Positions 54,343 through 63,680 are shown, counted from the first letter of the stretch. The stretch: DNA of 64,000 nt from Asticcacaulis currens (GCF_028550395.1 NZ_JAQQKW010000005.1:284360-348359); one strand, 5' to 3'. A program made the numbers and translations. The notes: generated by a model from the sequence alone, not told the origin.

Positions 54343-55692
54343 CTAGTGCCCGCCGGATACGCCTTCTTCGATGGCGTGCGTCGGTGCCTTACGGCAGGCG
54401 AACGAGAACCACAGAACATAGACGTAGCAGAGGAGCGGCGCGATGAAGCCCATCGACATGGAGCCGGTCATTTCCTGAATCTTGGCAAAGGCGAGCGGCA
54501 GAACGGCACCACCGGCGATAGCCATACACAAGAGGCCCGACGTGGCCGAGGTCGGCGCGGTCGAACGTTGCAGAGTCAGGGTGAAGATGGTCGGGAACAT
54601 GATCGAGTTGAACAGGCCGATCAGCAGGGCCGCGAAGGCCGGGATCAGACCGGTGGTCACCGGCACGCTGGTCAGGATCACATTGACCATGCCGGTCGGT
54701 TCCGACGGCACCATGTCCTTGGTGAAGATGACGAGCAGCGACAGGGCGATGGCACCCACGGCCACAACCGTCAGCATAACGTAGTCACGCACGACCTTAA
54801 GCAGGGCCGAACCGGCGAAACGGCCGATCATGGCGAACAGCATGTAGAAGGTGGTCAGGTGACCGGCCGACTGCGCTTCGAGGTTCAGGATGCTGGTCTG
54901 TTCGAGGAACAGCAGCAGGTTGAGCGAGATGGCCACTTCGGCACCGACATAGAGGAAGATGCCGATGGAGCCGAGATTCGCCCACTTAGAGGTCAGGGCG
55001 GTAAATGGCGACACGAGCTGGCCGGTCTTGGGGGCCGCCGCCGTGATCTTTTCGCGGACCATGAAGATCAGGGCGATGAAGATGACCAGAGCCACGCCGA
55101 TGGCCATATAGACGTTGGTCACAAAGCCCAGAGCTTCCTGCTTCATCACCTCGGTGATGACCACGTCCTTCTTGAAGATGTCGCCGTTCAGCAGGAACGA
55201 CGCGCCGAAGAAGAGGCCGCAGGCCGCACCCAGCGAATTAAAGGATTGCGACAGGTTCAGGCGGAAGGCCGAGTCTTCGGGCTTACCCATAGACGCGATC
55301 AGCGGGTTGGCCGCCACCTGAAGCAGGGTCACGCCCGACGCCATGGTGAACAGCGCCACTAGGAAGACGGTGTAGATGTGCAGCTTGGCCGCCGCGATGG
55401 CGATAAAGCACCCCGCTGCGATGCCGCCCAGCCCGACCATGACCGACTTGGCGTAACCAAAGCGCGACAGGAAGGCTGCCGACGGCAGGGACATGACGAA
55501 ATAGGCGATGAAGAAGGCGAAGCCGGTCAGCATGGCCTGAACGGGCGTCAGGGTGAAGACGGTCTTCATGGTCTTCACGAGCGGATCGAGCAGATTGGTG
55601 ACGACGGCCCAGATAAAGAAGAGCGTGGTCACATAGACGACGGCTAGCGCGAGACCGCTGCCGCCTTTGGCGGTGCTGGATGATTCAGACAT
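54343..55692 (-). CDS. FHS-family sugar permease (major facilitator superfamily)
   Basis: A 449-residue, 12-helix MFS protein of the fucose/glucose-galactose permease (FHS) group. Hallmarks are FIWAVVTNLLDPLVKTMKTVF near the N-terminus, the ASGVTLLQVAANPLIASMGKPEDSAFRLNLSQSFNSLGAACG stretch with the conserved NLSQSFNSLGA, and IFLYVGAEVAISLNLLLFL. It should import a hexose with protons. Its neighbours are the ROK kinase and a ROK regulator, which fits uptake followed by phosphorylation. Start at MSESSSTAK. Confidence 0.9.
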   Translation of the reverse strand: MSESSSTAKGGSGLALAVVYVTTLFFIWAVVTNLLDPLVKTMKTVFTLTPVQAMLTGFAFFIAYFVMSLPSAAFLSRFGYAKSVMVGLGGIAAGCFIAIAAAKLHIYTVFLVALFTMASGVTLLQVAANPLIASMGKPEDSAFRLNLSQSFNSLGAACGLFFGASFLLNGDIFKKDVVITEVMKQEALGFVTNVYMAIGVALVIFIALIFMVREKITAAAPKTGQLVSPFTALTSKWANLGSIGIFLYVGAEVAISLNLLLFLEQTSILNLEAQSAGHLTTFYMLFAMIGRFAGSALLKVVRDYVMLTVVAVGAIALSLLVIFTKDMVPSEPTGMVNVILTSVPVTTGLIPAFAALLIGLFNSIMFPTIFTLTLQRSTAPTSATSGLLCMAIAGGAVLPLAFAKIQEMTGSMSMGFIAPLLCYVYVLWFSFACRKAPTHAIEEGVSGGH

Positions 55693-56277
55693 GTACCCCT
55701 ACCTGTAGGTTGCGAGTGACTTTTCACAGACGTTTTTTTAGGCCCGCACCGATTAAATAAATCAAATATCAAAAATCCAGCAATTCCGGATTTTTGCAAT
55801 CGAAAAATTTAACGGTGACGATCAAACTGGCATTTACCAACAATTTCTTTCATTTGCACGACAAATTGTCAGACAAGATAACGGTGATATTATCCACAGT
55901 TTTGACAGCGATGTCATTACTACAGACGCGCCCGGACGGACCACAGGCTTCTGCACAGAGGGGTATTTGGGGACGCCGGCCTCCCTCACATGTTGTCATC
56001 TCGCACGCTTATGCTGCGCAACATAAGTGTCACCAAAGCCGAAACGGCGAAGACGCGCCACATCGGCTTCGGAGTACCGCTTCCTTTCTCAGGGCTTTTG
56101 TCAAACCCTGGCCGTTTGTTACTCAAAATGTGACTTGACCCAAGGGACAGAACACGACTTTGGTCTGCACGAACCCAAAAGCGCGCATTTCGGGGGAACA
56201 AGAGCTGCCCAGAGCCGTCCCAATGCCACACGAAGCGCAATGACCTTAGCGTCCCTGTTCCAAGAAGAGTTGGTCCT
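55693..56277. other. Divergent control region between the permease and pyruvate kinase genes
   Basis: About 585 bases without a gene. The first 250 bases are AT-rich, with runs such as AAATAAATCAAATATC and AACAATTTCTTTC. A perfect DnaA-box sequence, TTATCCACA, is at 55890-55898. The half nearer pyk is GC-neutral. No operator consensus is recognised. The plus-strand open frames here lack codon bias. Confidence 0.45.
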
Positions 56278-57732
56278 TTGAAAATACTTCGCCGCCGCCG
56301 CACCAAACTGGTCGCCACCCTCGGCCCCGCCTCGTCCAATGCCGACATGCTGGCACAACTGTTTCAGGCCGGAGCCGACGTCTTCCGCCTCAACTTCTCG
56401 CACGGCAGCCACGAAGACCACGGCCGCAATATCGACCTGATCCGCGATCTGGAGGCCAAGACCGGTCGCCCGATCGGCATTCTGGCCGATGTGCAGGGCC
56501 CGAAGCTGCGGGTCGGTCGTTTCATGGGCGGCGCAATTGTGCTGACGCCGGGGCAGACCTTCCGCCTCGATCTCAACCCGACGCCCGGCGATCTGACGCG
56601 CGCCAACCTGCCGCATCCGGAAATCATCGGCGCGGCGCAGATCGGCTCGCACCTGCTGCTCGATGACGGCAAGCTGAAGCTGCGCGTTACCCATGTGCGC
56701 GAAGACCATCTGGAAACCATCGTAGTAACCGGTGGCCGCCTGTCGGACCGCAAGGGCGTCAACGTGCCTGACGTGGTGCTGCCCATCCCGGCCCTGACCG
56801 AAAAAGACCGCGCGGATATGGAGTTCGCTCTGCAACGCGGCGTCGAATATATCGGCCTCAGCTTCGTGCAACGCCCCGAAGACGTCATTGAGGCGCGCGG
56901 TCTGATCAATGGCCGCGCCTGGGTGCTGTCGAAGCTCGAAAAGCCGCAGGCGCTCGACAATCTGGACGAAATCCTCGCGCTTAGCGACGCCGTCATGGTG
57001 GCGCGCGGCGACCTCGGCGTCGAACTGCCGCCCGAAGAAGTGCCGCTGGCGCAAAAGCGCATCATCAAGGCCGCCCGTGCGCTGGGCAAGCCGGTGATCG
57101 TCGCCACCCAGATGCTGGAATCCATGATCTCGGCCCCCACCCCCACCCGCGCCGAGGCGTCGGACGTGGCCACGGCGGTTTATGACGGTGCCGATGCGGT
57201 CATGCTGTCGGCGGAAACCGCGGCGGGTCAGTATCCGGTCGAAGCCGTCACCATCATGGACCGCATTGTCGATCGCGTCGAAAAGGACGGTGACTGGCGC
57301 ATGCAGACCGACCGCCGCCGCCCGGAAACGGAAAAGTCGGTGTCCGGGGCTATCGCTACCGCCGCGCGTCAGGTGGCTCAGACCATCGAGGCTTCGGCTA
57401 TCGTCGCCCTGACCAATTCGGCCAACACGGCGCTGCGCGTCGCGCGTGAGCGCCCGACGGCCCCGATTCTGGGTCTGACGCCCAATCTGGAGACCGCCCG
57501 TCGCCTTGCGCTGACCTGGGGCGTGCACGCCAAGACCGCGCCGGTGACGCACTCCATGTCGGAAACCGTGCAGGTGGCCAATCAGATCGCCCGCACAGAA
57601 GGGATTTCGGAACCCGGTCAGGACATCGTCATCGTCGCCGGTATGCCTTTCGGCAAGTCAGGCTCGACGAATGCGCTGCGCGTCGCCAAGGTGACCCGCA
57701 CGGCGATGAACGAGCCGGAATTCGAAGGCTGA
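56278..57732 (+). CDS. pyk: Pyruvate kinase
   Basis: This enzyme converts phosphoenolpyruvate and ADP to pyruvate and ATP, the last step of glycolysis or the Entner-Doudoroff route. The 484-residue protein shows RTKLVATLGPAS at the N-terminus, RLNFSHGSHEDH, ADVQGPKLRVG, the LSKLEKPQALDNLDEIL region, the active-site VMVARGDLGVELP, and VATQMLESMI followed by ARAEASDVATAV-type residues. The C-terminal allosteric domain is present. No ATG is available; a TTG at 56278 is the best start, since the conserved N-terminus would otherwise be lost. Confidence 0.96.
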   Translation: MKILRRRRTKLVATLGPASSNADMLAQLFQAGADVFRLNFSHGSHEDHGRNIDLIRDLEAKTGRPIGILADVQGPKLRVGRFMGGAIVLTPGQTFRLDLNPTPGDLTRANLPHPEIIGAAQIGSHLLLDDGKLKLRVTHVREDHLETIVVTGGRLSDRKGVNVPDVVLPIPALTEKDRADMEFALQRGVEYIGLSFVQRPEDVIEARGLINGRAWVLSKLEKPQALDNLDEILALSDAVMVARGDLGVELPPEEVPLAQKRIIKAARALGKPVIVATQMLESMISAPTPTRAEASDVATAVYDGADAVMLSAETAAGQYPVEAVTIMDRIVDRVEKDGDWRMQTDRRRPETEKSVSGAIATAARQVAQTIEASAIVALTNSANTALRVARERPTAPILGLTPNLETARRLALTWGVHAKTAPVTHSMSETVQVANQIARTEGISEPGQDIVIVAGMPFGKSGSTNALRVAKVTRTAMNEPEFEG

Positions 57733-57757
57733 TCGCCGTTTGGATGTTCGCAAAACC

Positions 57758-57787
57758 AAAGCCCGGCAGGATCACCTGCCGGGCTTT
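57758..57787. terminator. Bidirectional Rho-independent terminator
   Basis: Perfect 13-base arms AAAGCCCGGCAGG and CCTGCCGGGCTTT around ATCA, between the convergent pyk and cdd genes. The A and T tracts are short, so termination is probable but not maximal. Confidence 0.85.
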
Positions 57788-57788
57788 G

Positions 57789-58178
57789 CTATTTCAGTTC
57801 GGTCCGGAACATCATGGGTAAAAGCTCCGCCAGCGTGACCGTCTGGGCTATGCCCTCGTCATCGCACAGATGGATTTGTGCCGAGCCGTTGGAAAACTCG
57901 GCCAGCTTCTGACGACAGCCGCCGCACGGCGGGCAGGCGGCTTTTTTGGGGGCGAAGATGGCGATTTCGGCCACCTGTTTCGCGCCGCCCATGATCATCT
58001 GGGCCAGGGCCGAGGTTTCCGCGCACCAGCCCTGCGGGAAGGCGAGGTTTTCGACATTGGTGCCGCTGAAGATACGCCCGTCCGGCGTGCGTATGGCCGC
58101 GCCGACGGGAAAACCGGAATAGGGGGAGTGGCTGAAAGCCGCTGCGGCCTTGGCCGCTTCAAACAGATCGTGAGACAA
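57789..58178 (-). CDS. cdd: Cytidine deaminase
   Basis: It deaminates cytidine and deoxycytidine for pyrimidine salvage. The 129-residue protein has the homotetrameric-type zinc site: C52 and E54 in GWCAETSALAQ, then C85 and C88 in PCGGCRQ. The N-terminal SHSPYSGFPVGAAIRTPDGRIFSGTNVEN is standard. It faces pyk with a shared terminator. Confidence 0.94.
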   Translation of the reverse strand: MSHDLFEAAKAAAAFSHSPYSGFPVGAAIRTPDGRIFSGTNVENLAFPQGWCAETSALAQMIMGGAKQVAEIAIFAPKKAACPPCGGCRQKLAEFSNGSAQIHLCDDEGIAQTVTLAELLPMMFRTELK

Positions 58179-58232
58179 GTCTGGCTCCGTTTATGGCCGC
58201 AGAGCTTGTCACCAGTCACAATAAATATCTAC

Positions 58233-58280
58233 AAAAAAAGCCAGCTCAGGTCGAAGGGCCGCCCCGAGACCTGAGCTGAC
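58233..58280 (-). terminator. Rho-independent terminator after the aldose dehydrogenase gene
   Basis: On the minus strand a stem of 10 paired bases (AGCTCAGGTC / GACCTGAGCT) with a GC-rich loop is followed by TTTTTTT. It is the second of two hairpins after the stop of the 58323-59270 gene. Confidence 0.85.
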
Positions 58281-58291
58281 TATATTCAGTC

Positions 58292-58320
58292 CACAGTGAA
58301 ACGCAGCGCGTTTCACTGTG
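58292..58320. repeat. Perfect 13-base inverted repeat next to the stop codon
   Basis: Arms CACAGTGAAACGC and GCGTTTCACTGTG with loop AGC. It sits 2 bases from the stop codon of the dehydrogenase gene, between that gene and the terminator. The arms GAAACGC/GCGTTTC resemble other alphaproteobacterial intergenic palindromes. It may protect the mRNA 3' end. Confidence 0.6.
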
Positions 58321-58322
58321 CG

Positions 58323-59270
58323 CTATTCAATATATTCCGGGGCGTCGATGCGCTTGCCCAGCAGCATGGCGTCGGCCACGATGCGCAGCGGCGAGAAGTC
58401 GGCGTCCGACTGACCCGCGCGCACCAGCTTTTCAAAGTGGGCATAGAGGCCGGGATATTCGGCCTCTTTTTCCTTCATGATCTCCTTGCCGTCGATGGTC
58501 AGGCCCGTGCCGCCCATGCTCAGCTCCAGCTTTTCACCCTTTTCGGACTCGACGAAGATCGACCAGGTCTGGATACCGGTTTGCAGGAAGTCGTAATCGG
58601 CGCGGATGGCAACGCCGCTTTCGGTCGTCATGTCCATCTCGACCTGAATCGGCGCATCGCAATTGACCGGAATATGCAGATCGGCCTTTTTGACGATGAC
58701 CTTTTCCAGCACGATGCGCGTCAGGATGGACAGCGAATTGATGCCCGGATCGAAGACGCCCATGCCACCGGCTTCGAAGATCCACTTCTGACCCGGATGC
58801 CACTGGCGGACATTTTCCTTCCACACGACATGGATGGATTTGATCTTGCGTCCGGCGATCCACTGACGGGTCGTTTCCACCGCCGGCGCATAGCGCGAGT
58901 GCCAGCTTGCCAGCACTGTCACGCCCCTGGTGCGCGCCAGATCGGCAATGGCCTCGGCTTCGCCCAGCGTGGCCGCGGGGGGCTTCTCAAGAAACACGTG
59001 CTTGCCCGCCGCGATGACCTGTTTGGCGATGGTGTGCCGAATCTGCGGCGGGGTGCAGATAGCCACGGCCTCGATTTCTGGGTGGGCCGCCAGCATCTCT
59101 TCCAGCGAATCGTAGGCGGTCACGCCGTCCGGGCGGGCATTGGGCGAACACCCGGCCACCAGCTCCAGCGCTGTGTTGGCGCGGATCGACGGGATGTGCT
59201 GATCGACGGCAATCTTGCCCAGCCCCACCAGACCGATCTTCAACGGCTTGACCTTTTTCTTCCCGAACAT
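58323..59270 (-). CDS. Gfo/Idh/MocA family aldose 1-dehydrogenase (D-galactose/L-arabinose/L-fucose type)
   Basis: A 315-residue oxidoreductase that should oxidise an aldose at C1 with NAD(P). The cofactor fold is KIGLVGLGKIAVDQHIPSI, followed by ICTPPQIRHTIAKQVIAAGKHVFLEKPPAATLGEAEAI with the EKPP motif. Then ASWHSRYAPAVE, KENVRQWHPGQKWIFEAGGMGVFDPGINSLSI and AEYPGLYAHFEKLV resemble D-galactose and L-arabinose 1-dehydrogenases. The neighbouring genes point to a fucose or galactose pathway. It is divergent from the fucP-like gene. Two hairpins follow its stop. Confidence 0.88.
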   Translation of the reverse strand: MFGKKKVKPLKIGLVGLGKIAVDQHIPSIRANTALELVAGCSPNARPDGVTAYDSLEEMLAAHPEIEAVAICTPPQIRHTIAKQVIAAGKHVFLEKPPAATLGEAEAIADLARTRGVTVLASWHSRYAPAVETTRQWIAGRKIKSIHVVWKENVRQWHPGQKWIFEAGGMGVFDPGINSLSILTRIVLEKVIVKKADLHIPVNCDAPIQVEMDMTTESGVAIRADYDFLQTGIQTWSIFVESEKGEKLELSMGGTGLTIDGKEIMKEKEAEYPGLYAHFEKLVRAGQSDADFSPLRIVADAMLLGKRIDAPEYIE

Positions 59271-59566
59271 CGACGCTTCCTATGTGTGCTTTGGCCGGCT
59301 TGTCCTGCGGCCAGACTGTACTGCGGAAGACTTCGTTATCACGGCCCGAGCCGCTCCCGCAATATTTATACGATAATTGAATCCATTAACCCGGACAATT
59401 GCCCAAAAGCCCATATCACGCCTGTACAACCTGTCAAAGACTCTCGGCACCCCCGCAGCGGTAACGTCAGGCTGATTTCATATTTGACAAGAGACTTCAT
59501 ATGTGGTGCCCTGCCCGCCACGACGACCGGCTTCAACGATCCGGTCGCAATGGGAAAGAAACGCAC
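59271..59566. promoter_or_regulatory. Divergent promoter region of the aldose catabolism genes
   Basis: About 296 bases between the dehydrogenase gene and the fucP-like gene. It has an AT-rich core at 59360-59400 (CAATATTTATACGATAATTGAA) and TTCATATTTGACAAGAGACTTCATATG near 59477-59502, which may hold the promoter. No confirmed IclR or CRP-like operator is visible. Confidence 0.4.
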
Positions 59567-60868
59567 ATGACCTCCGAAACCGCGACGGGCCGGGGCCTGA
59601 AAAGCCTGTGGCCGCTGATCCTAATTACCAGCCTGTTCTTTTTCTGGGGCGTGGCGAATAACCTCAACGACGTCCTGATCCCGCAGTTCAAGAAGGCCTT
59701 TGTGCTGACCGATCTGCAATCGGGTCTGGTGCAGTCGGCCTTTTATATGGGTTATTTCCTGCTGGCCCTGCCCGCCGCCTTCGTCATGCGCAAGCTGGGC
59801 TACAAGACCGCCGTGGTCGTCGGTCTGCTGCTGTACGCGACCGGGGCCTTCATCTTCTATCCGGCGGCCAACAATCACCAGTATAGCTGGTTCCTCGGCG
59901 GCCTGTTCGTCATTGCCTCCGGTCTCGCCTTCCTCGAAACCTCGGCCAATCCGCTGATCACCGTGCTGGGGTCGCCGGACAAGGCGGCCTTCCGCCTCAA
60001 CCTGGCGCAGAGCTTCAATCCGCTGGGGGCTCTCTCCGGTATCTTCATCGGCCAGCATTTCATCCTGTCGGGTATCGAACACGATGAGACCGCGCTCGCC
60101 GCCATGACCGACGCCGCGCGTCAGGCCTTCTACATTTCCGAAGTCAAAGCCGTGCAGGGGCCCTATCTAGTCATCGGCTGCGTCGTGCTTTTGTGGGCGC
60201 TGCTGGTCTTCCTGTCGAAATTCCCGGCGGCGGCGACGCAAAACGCGCACGAGGACAGCGGCGAAGAGGTCGGCTTCTTCCAGTCGGTCGTTCAGTTGCT
60301 CCAGCGCCCGCGCTTCATGTTCGGCGTCATGGCGCAGTTCTTCTATGTCGGGGCGCAGGTCGGTATCTGGAGCTATATGATCCGCTATGCGCAGGCCGAG
60401 ATGGGCCTGACCGACAAGGTGGCCGCCACCTATCTCTACTACACCCTGATCGCCTTCGCCGTGGGCCGCTTTATCGGCACCGGCCTGATGACCAAGGTGC
60501 GCCCGACCCTGATTCTCGGCCTGTTCGCCCTGATCAATATCGGTCTGATGCTTTATGCCGTCGTGACCGGCGGGGAAAACGGCCTGTGGGCGCTGGTGGC
60601 CTCCAGCTTCTTCATGTCGATCATGTTCCCGACCATCTTCGCCACCTCGGTCGCCGGGCTTGGCAACCTGACCAAGACCGGTTCGTCGCTGCTGGTGATG
60701 AGCATTGTCGGCGGGGCGGTCCTGACGGCGGTCATGGGCTTCATCTCCGACCACAGCCATATCCGCACGGCCTTCGTGGTCACGGCGGCCTGCTTTGCGG
60801 TGATCGCCCTCTATGCCTTCCGCGCGCCGAAGGACGCCACGGGCCCCGTACAGATGACCGGTCACTGA
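59567..60868 (+). CDS. fucP: L-fucose:H+ symporter-like permease (FHS family)
   Basis: A 433-residue, 12-helix MFS permease. Segments KSLWPLILITSLFFFWGVANNLNDVLIPQFKKAFVLTDLQSGLVQSAFYMGYFLLALPAAFVMRKLGYKTAVVVGL and ETSANPLITVLGSPDKAAFRLNLAQSFNPLGALSGIFIGQ match FucP, including the NxLNDxLIPxFKK and NLAQSFNPLG signatures. Predicted role is uptake of L-fucose or a related hexose. The start MTSETATG is chosen; the longer frame adds only codons without bias. It is the first gene of a four-gene plus-strand run with 1 base to the lactonase. Confidence 0.9.
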   Translation: MTSETATGRGLKSLWPLILITSLFFFWGVANNLNDVLIPQFKKAFVLTDLQSGLVQSAFYMGYFLLALPAAFVMRKLGYKTAVVVGLLLYATGAFIFYPAANNHQYSWFLGGLFVIASGLAFLETSANPLITVLGSPDKAAFRLNLAQSFNPLGALSGIFIGQHFILSGIEHDETALAAMTDAARQAFYISEVKAVQGPYLVIGCVVLLWALLVFLSKFPAAATQNAHEDSGEEVGFFQSVVQLLQRPRFMFGVMAQFFYVGAQVGIWSYMIRYAQAEMGLTDKVAATYLYYTLIAFAVGRFIGTGLMTKVRPTLILGLFALINIGLMLYAVVTGGENGLWALVASSFFMSIMFPTIFATSVAGLGNLTKTGSSLLVMSIVGGAVLTAVMGFISDHSHIRTAFVVTAACFAVIALYAFRAPKDATGPVQMTGH

Positions 60869-60869
60869 G

Positions 60870-61724
60870 ATGTCGCCGGTCATCGACGCCCATTTCCACC
60901 TGTGGCAGGTCGGGCGCCACGGCTTTGAATGGCCGACTCCCGACCTGACGGCCATCTATCGTGACTTTGCGGCGGCGGACCTGCGCGCGGCGGCTGGGGA
61001 GGCGTTGCACGGCGCGGTGGCCGTGCAGTCGCAGCCCTCAGACGCCGATACGCAGTGGTTGCTTCACCTCGCCGAAAGCGAGCCGCTGATCCTCGGCGTC
61101 GTCGGCTGGACCGATATGTCGGCCCCGGACGCAGCGGCACGGGTCGCCGAACTGGCCCGTCACCCGAAGCTCAAGGGCCTGCGTCCGATGTTGCAGGGCT
61201 TGCCCGAAGACGACTGGATTCTGCGCCCGGACGTCGCCCCGGCCCTGTCGGCCATGCAGGCGGCGGGGCTGGTCTTCGATGCGCTGGTTTTTACGCGCCA
61301 TCTGTCCGCCATAGATACTGTGGCGCAGCGCTATCCGGATTTGCGCATTGTCATCGACCACGCCGCCAAGCCCCCGATCGCTACGACTCAGACACAGCCC
61401 GAAGACACGCGCGACTGGACCGAGACCATGACGGTCATCGCGCGTCACCCGAATGTGGTGTGCAAACTGTCGGGCCTGTTTACCGAAATGCGCCCCGATC
61501 AGCCGTTCGATGAAGCCGCTCCGTATGTGGCGCATCTGCTGCAGACGTTCGGCCCGCAGCGCCTGCTGTTCGGCTCTGACTGGCCCGTGGTGCGGCTGAA
61601 GGGCGAATGGCGGGTATGGCAAGACTGGCTTGCAGACCAATTAAATCCATTGACGCCGCCAGAGCGTCAGGCCATCTTTTTCACTAATGCAAAAAGAATT
61701 TATGACCTACAGGGGGTCCCATGA
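60870..61724 (+). CDS. Amidohydrolase-family sugar lactonase (probable L-fucono-1,5-lactonase)
   Basis: A 284-residue TIM-barrel metal-dependent hydrolase. The metal motif DAHFHLWQ is at the N-terminus; GLRPMLQGLPEDDW, IVIDHAAKPPI, VCKLSGLFTEM and LLFGSDWPV follow, the classical L-fuconolactonase/amidohydrolase_2 pattern. It should hydrolyse the lactone formed by the aldose dehydrogenase. It begins 1 base after fucP and overlaps the IclR start by 4 bases. Confidence 0.88.
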   Translation: MSPVIDAHFHLWQVGRHGFEWPTPDLTAIYRDFAAADLRAAAGEALHGAVAVQSQPSDADTQWLLHLAESEPLILGVVGWTDMSAPDAAARVAELARHPKLKGLRPMLQGLPEDDWILRPDVAPALSAMQAAGLVFDALVFTRHLSAIDTVAQRYPDLRIVIDHAAKPPIATTQTQPEDTRDWTETMTVIARHPNVVCKLSGLFTEMRPDQPFDEAAPYVAHLLQTFGPQRLLFGSDWPVVRLKGEWRVWQDWLADQLNPLTPPERQAIFFTNAKRIYDLQGVP

Positions 61725-62500
61725 TCAGCGAAGATACCCGTCACAGCGACGGTGAAAAGGCTATGAAATACCGCGCACCGGCCCTCGAAAAAGGACTCGA
61801 CGTGCTTGAGCTTCTGGCCGCCAACAAACGGCCCATGACCCTGTCGCAGATTTCCCACCGGCTGGACCGCTCGGTGTCCGAACTGTTCCGCATGGTGCAG
61901 GTGCTGGAGAATCGCGGCTATGTGGCGCAATCGCAAAAGGGCGACGGGCTGGAACTGACCAACAAGCTGTTCTCGCTGGGCATGAGCCGCGGCCCCAGCC
62001 AGAACCTGCTGGCCTCGGCCCTGCCCCTGATGCAGGCCCTGTCCGAACAGGTGCGCCAATCCGTGCATCTGGCCATTGCCTCCGACGACCATATGGTGGT
62101 CATTGCCCGCATCGAAGCGCCGGGCGATCTCGGCTTTTCGGTACGCGTCGGCTATCAGCGGCAACTGGTGCAATCGACCTCTGGCCTCGTTCTCTATGCC
62201 TTTCAGCCGCCCAAGCTGAAGGAGCAGATGAAGCACATGCTGCGCGGCACGGCGACGCCGCAGGAATGGCAGTTGTTTGAAACCGTGGCCGAACGCGCCC
62301 TGCATCAGGGCTATGTGCAGGCCAAGAGCGATTTCGTCGATGGCGTGCTGGACGTGTCCTGCCCGGTGATGAACGACACCACGGTCATCGCGGCCATGAC
62401 CATCCCCTGGCTAAAGACGCACGGCTGCCTGAGCCTCGAAGACACGGTGGCGCGCCTGAAAGGCACGGCGGCAGCGCTGTCGCGCACGCTGGGCGGATAG
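61721..62500 (+). CDS. IclR family transcriptional regulator
   Basis: A 259-residue IclR protein: winged helix with EKGLDVLELLAANKRPMTLSQISHRLDRSVSELFRMVQVLENRGYV, and a ligand-binding domain with QSVHLAIASDDHMVVIARIE and TSGLVLYAFQPP. It lies inside the fucose operon, starting in the lactonase stop (ATGA). An IclR regulator (FucR) also controls the Campylobacter fucose cluster, which supports this role. A palindromic CATTTTTAAAAATG lies before the next gene. Confidence 0.9.
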   Translation: MISEDTRHSDGEKAMKYRAPALEKGLDVLELLAANKRPMTLSQISHRLDRSVSELFRMVQVLENRGYVAQSQKGDGLELTNKLFSLGMSRGPSQNLLASALPLMQALSEQVRQSVHLAIASDDHMVVIARIEAPGDLGFSVRVGYQRQLVQSTSGLVLYAFQPPKLKEQMKHMLRGTATPQEWQLFETVAERALHQGYVQAKSDFVDGVLDVSCPVMNDTTVIAAMTIPWLKTHGCLSLEDTVARLKGTAAALSRTLGG

Positions 62501-62636
62501 GTTTTGCCAATTTAAAAATCGGCAGCGCGCTGATTTCATGAGCGAAAAGGAAAATGCGCGCGCTCGGCGCAATCGCGTCTGAGGCCTCTTGCGTCGGCGT
62601 TAGGTCGGCTATACATAGTTTTTCATAAGCGATAAT

Positions 62637-62650
62637 CATTTTTAAAAATG
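62637..62650. promoter_or_regulatory. Palindromic candidate operator
   Basis: CATTTTTAAAAATG is a perfect 14-base palindrome 14 bases before the GTG start of the aldo/keto reductase gene. It lies in a 164-base gap after the IclR gene with AT-rich composition, so it may be a binding site for that regulator. Confidence 0.4.
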
Positions 62651-62664
62651 AACAGGGATGCACC

Positions 62665-63672
62665 GTGCCAGTCAGCGATCTCCATACCATAGGCCGCACA
62701 CAGGTCCGGGTCAGCGCGCTGGGTTTCGGCGCGGCGGCCATCGGTAACCTGTATCGCCCGGTCGATGACGCTACGGCGGCAGCGACGCTCAAGGCCGTAA
62801 CGGACGGCGGCATCGGCTATATCGACACCGCTCCGCGTTATGGCCACGGCCTGTCCGAGCGCCGTCTCGCCGACCTAAGCGCCGACGCCACCCTGTCCAC
62901 CAAGGTGGGGCGGGTCCTGACCCCCATCCCCGCCCCGCCGCCCGGCACCGAACGCCACGGCTTTGTCGATGGCGACCCCTTCGATGAACACTTCGACTAC
63001 AGCTATGACGGCGTAATGCGGTCGTTTGAGGACAGTCAGAAGCGGCTGAAGCGCCAACGCATCGACATGCTGCTGGTCCACGATCTGGGGGTCGAAACCC
63101 ACGGCAGCGACCATGCCCGGCACCTCGCCGCCTTTCTGGGCGGTGGTCTGCGCGCCCTGCACGAACTGAAGGCGCAGGGCCTGACGCAGGCCATCGGGCT
63201 GGGTGTCAATGAGACGGCCATCTGCGATCTGGTTATAGCCGAAGCCGATATCGACGTCCTGATGCTGGCCGGACGCTATACCCTGCTGGAACAGACGCCG
63301 CTGGATGGCCTGTTTGAACGCTGCGCGGCGCGCGGGGTCTCGGTTCTGGCGGCGGCCCCGTTTAATTCGGGCCTGCTGGCCGGAGGCGCGCACTTCAACT
63401 ATGAGGCTCCGCCGACGGCCATCCTGAGCCGCGTGCGCGACATCGAGGCCGTCTGCACCCGCCACCATGTGCCGCTGGCCGCCGCGGCGTTGCAATTCCC
63501 CGGCTTCCATCCAGTCGTAGCCAGTACCGTCGTCGGCATGGCCCGCCCGCAGCAGGTGGCGCGCAATATCGAGCTGTTCAGCCATCCCATCCCTGCCGAG
63601 CTGTGGCACGACCTGAAAGACGCCGGTCTGCTGCGCGCCGATGCGCCGGCCGGTGATGTTTCGCAAGCGTAA
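62665..63672 (+). CDS. Aldo/keto reductase family sugar dehydrogenase (probable L-fucose dehydrogenase)
   Basis: A 335-residue AKR barrel similar to pyridoxal 4-dehydrogenase and L-fucose dehydrogenase. Visible segments are LGFGAAAIGNLYRPVDDATA, the catalytic-region GIGYIDTAPRYGHGLSERRLAD, QRIDMLLVHDLGVETHG, and LGVNETAICDLVIAEADIDVLMLAGRYTLLEQ. The catalytic Asp, Tyr and Lys are in GYIDTAPRYGHGLSE and STKVGR. GTG start at 62665; SD CAGGG lies 7 bases upstream. Its place between an IclR gene and UxaA-type genes supports a fucose role. Confidence 0.85.
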   Translation: MPVSDLHTIGRTQVRVSALGFGAAAIGNLYRPVDDATAAATLKAVTDGGIGYIDTAPRYGHGLSERRLADLSADATLSTKVGRVLTPIPAPPPGTERHGFVDGDPFDEHFDYSYDGVMRSFEDSQKRLKRQRIDMLLVHDLGVETHGSDHARHLAAFLGGGLRALHELKAQGLTQAIGLGVNETAICDLVIAEADIDVLMLAGRYTLLEQTPLDGLFERCAARGVSVLAAAPFNSGLLAGGAHFNYEAPPTAILSRVRDIEAVCTRHHVPLAAAALQFPGFHPVVASTVVGMARPQQVARNIELFSHPIPAELWHDLKDAGLLRADAPAGDVSQA

Positions 63673-63680
63673 GAGTTCGA

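Noticed and set aside
55890..55898. TTATCCACA box as an origin or DnaA target
   Set aside because: A single 9-base match in an AT-rich gap is not enough evidence and can arise by chance.
55794..56138. 114-codon plus-strand frame in the pyk upstream region
   Set aside because: It is AT-rich at one end, has no ribosome site and no domain, and lies in a divergent promoter region.
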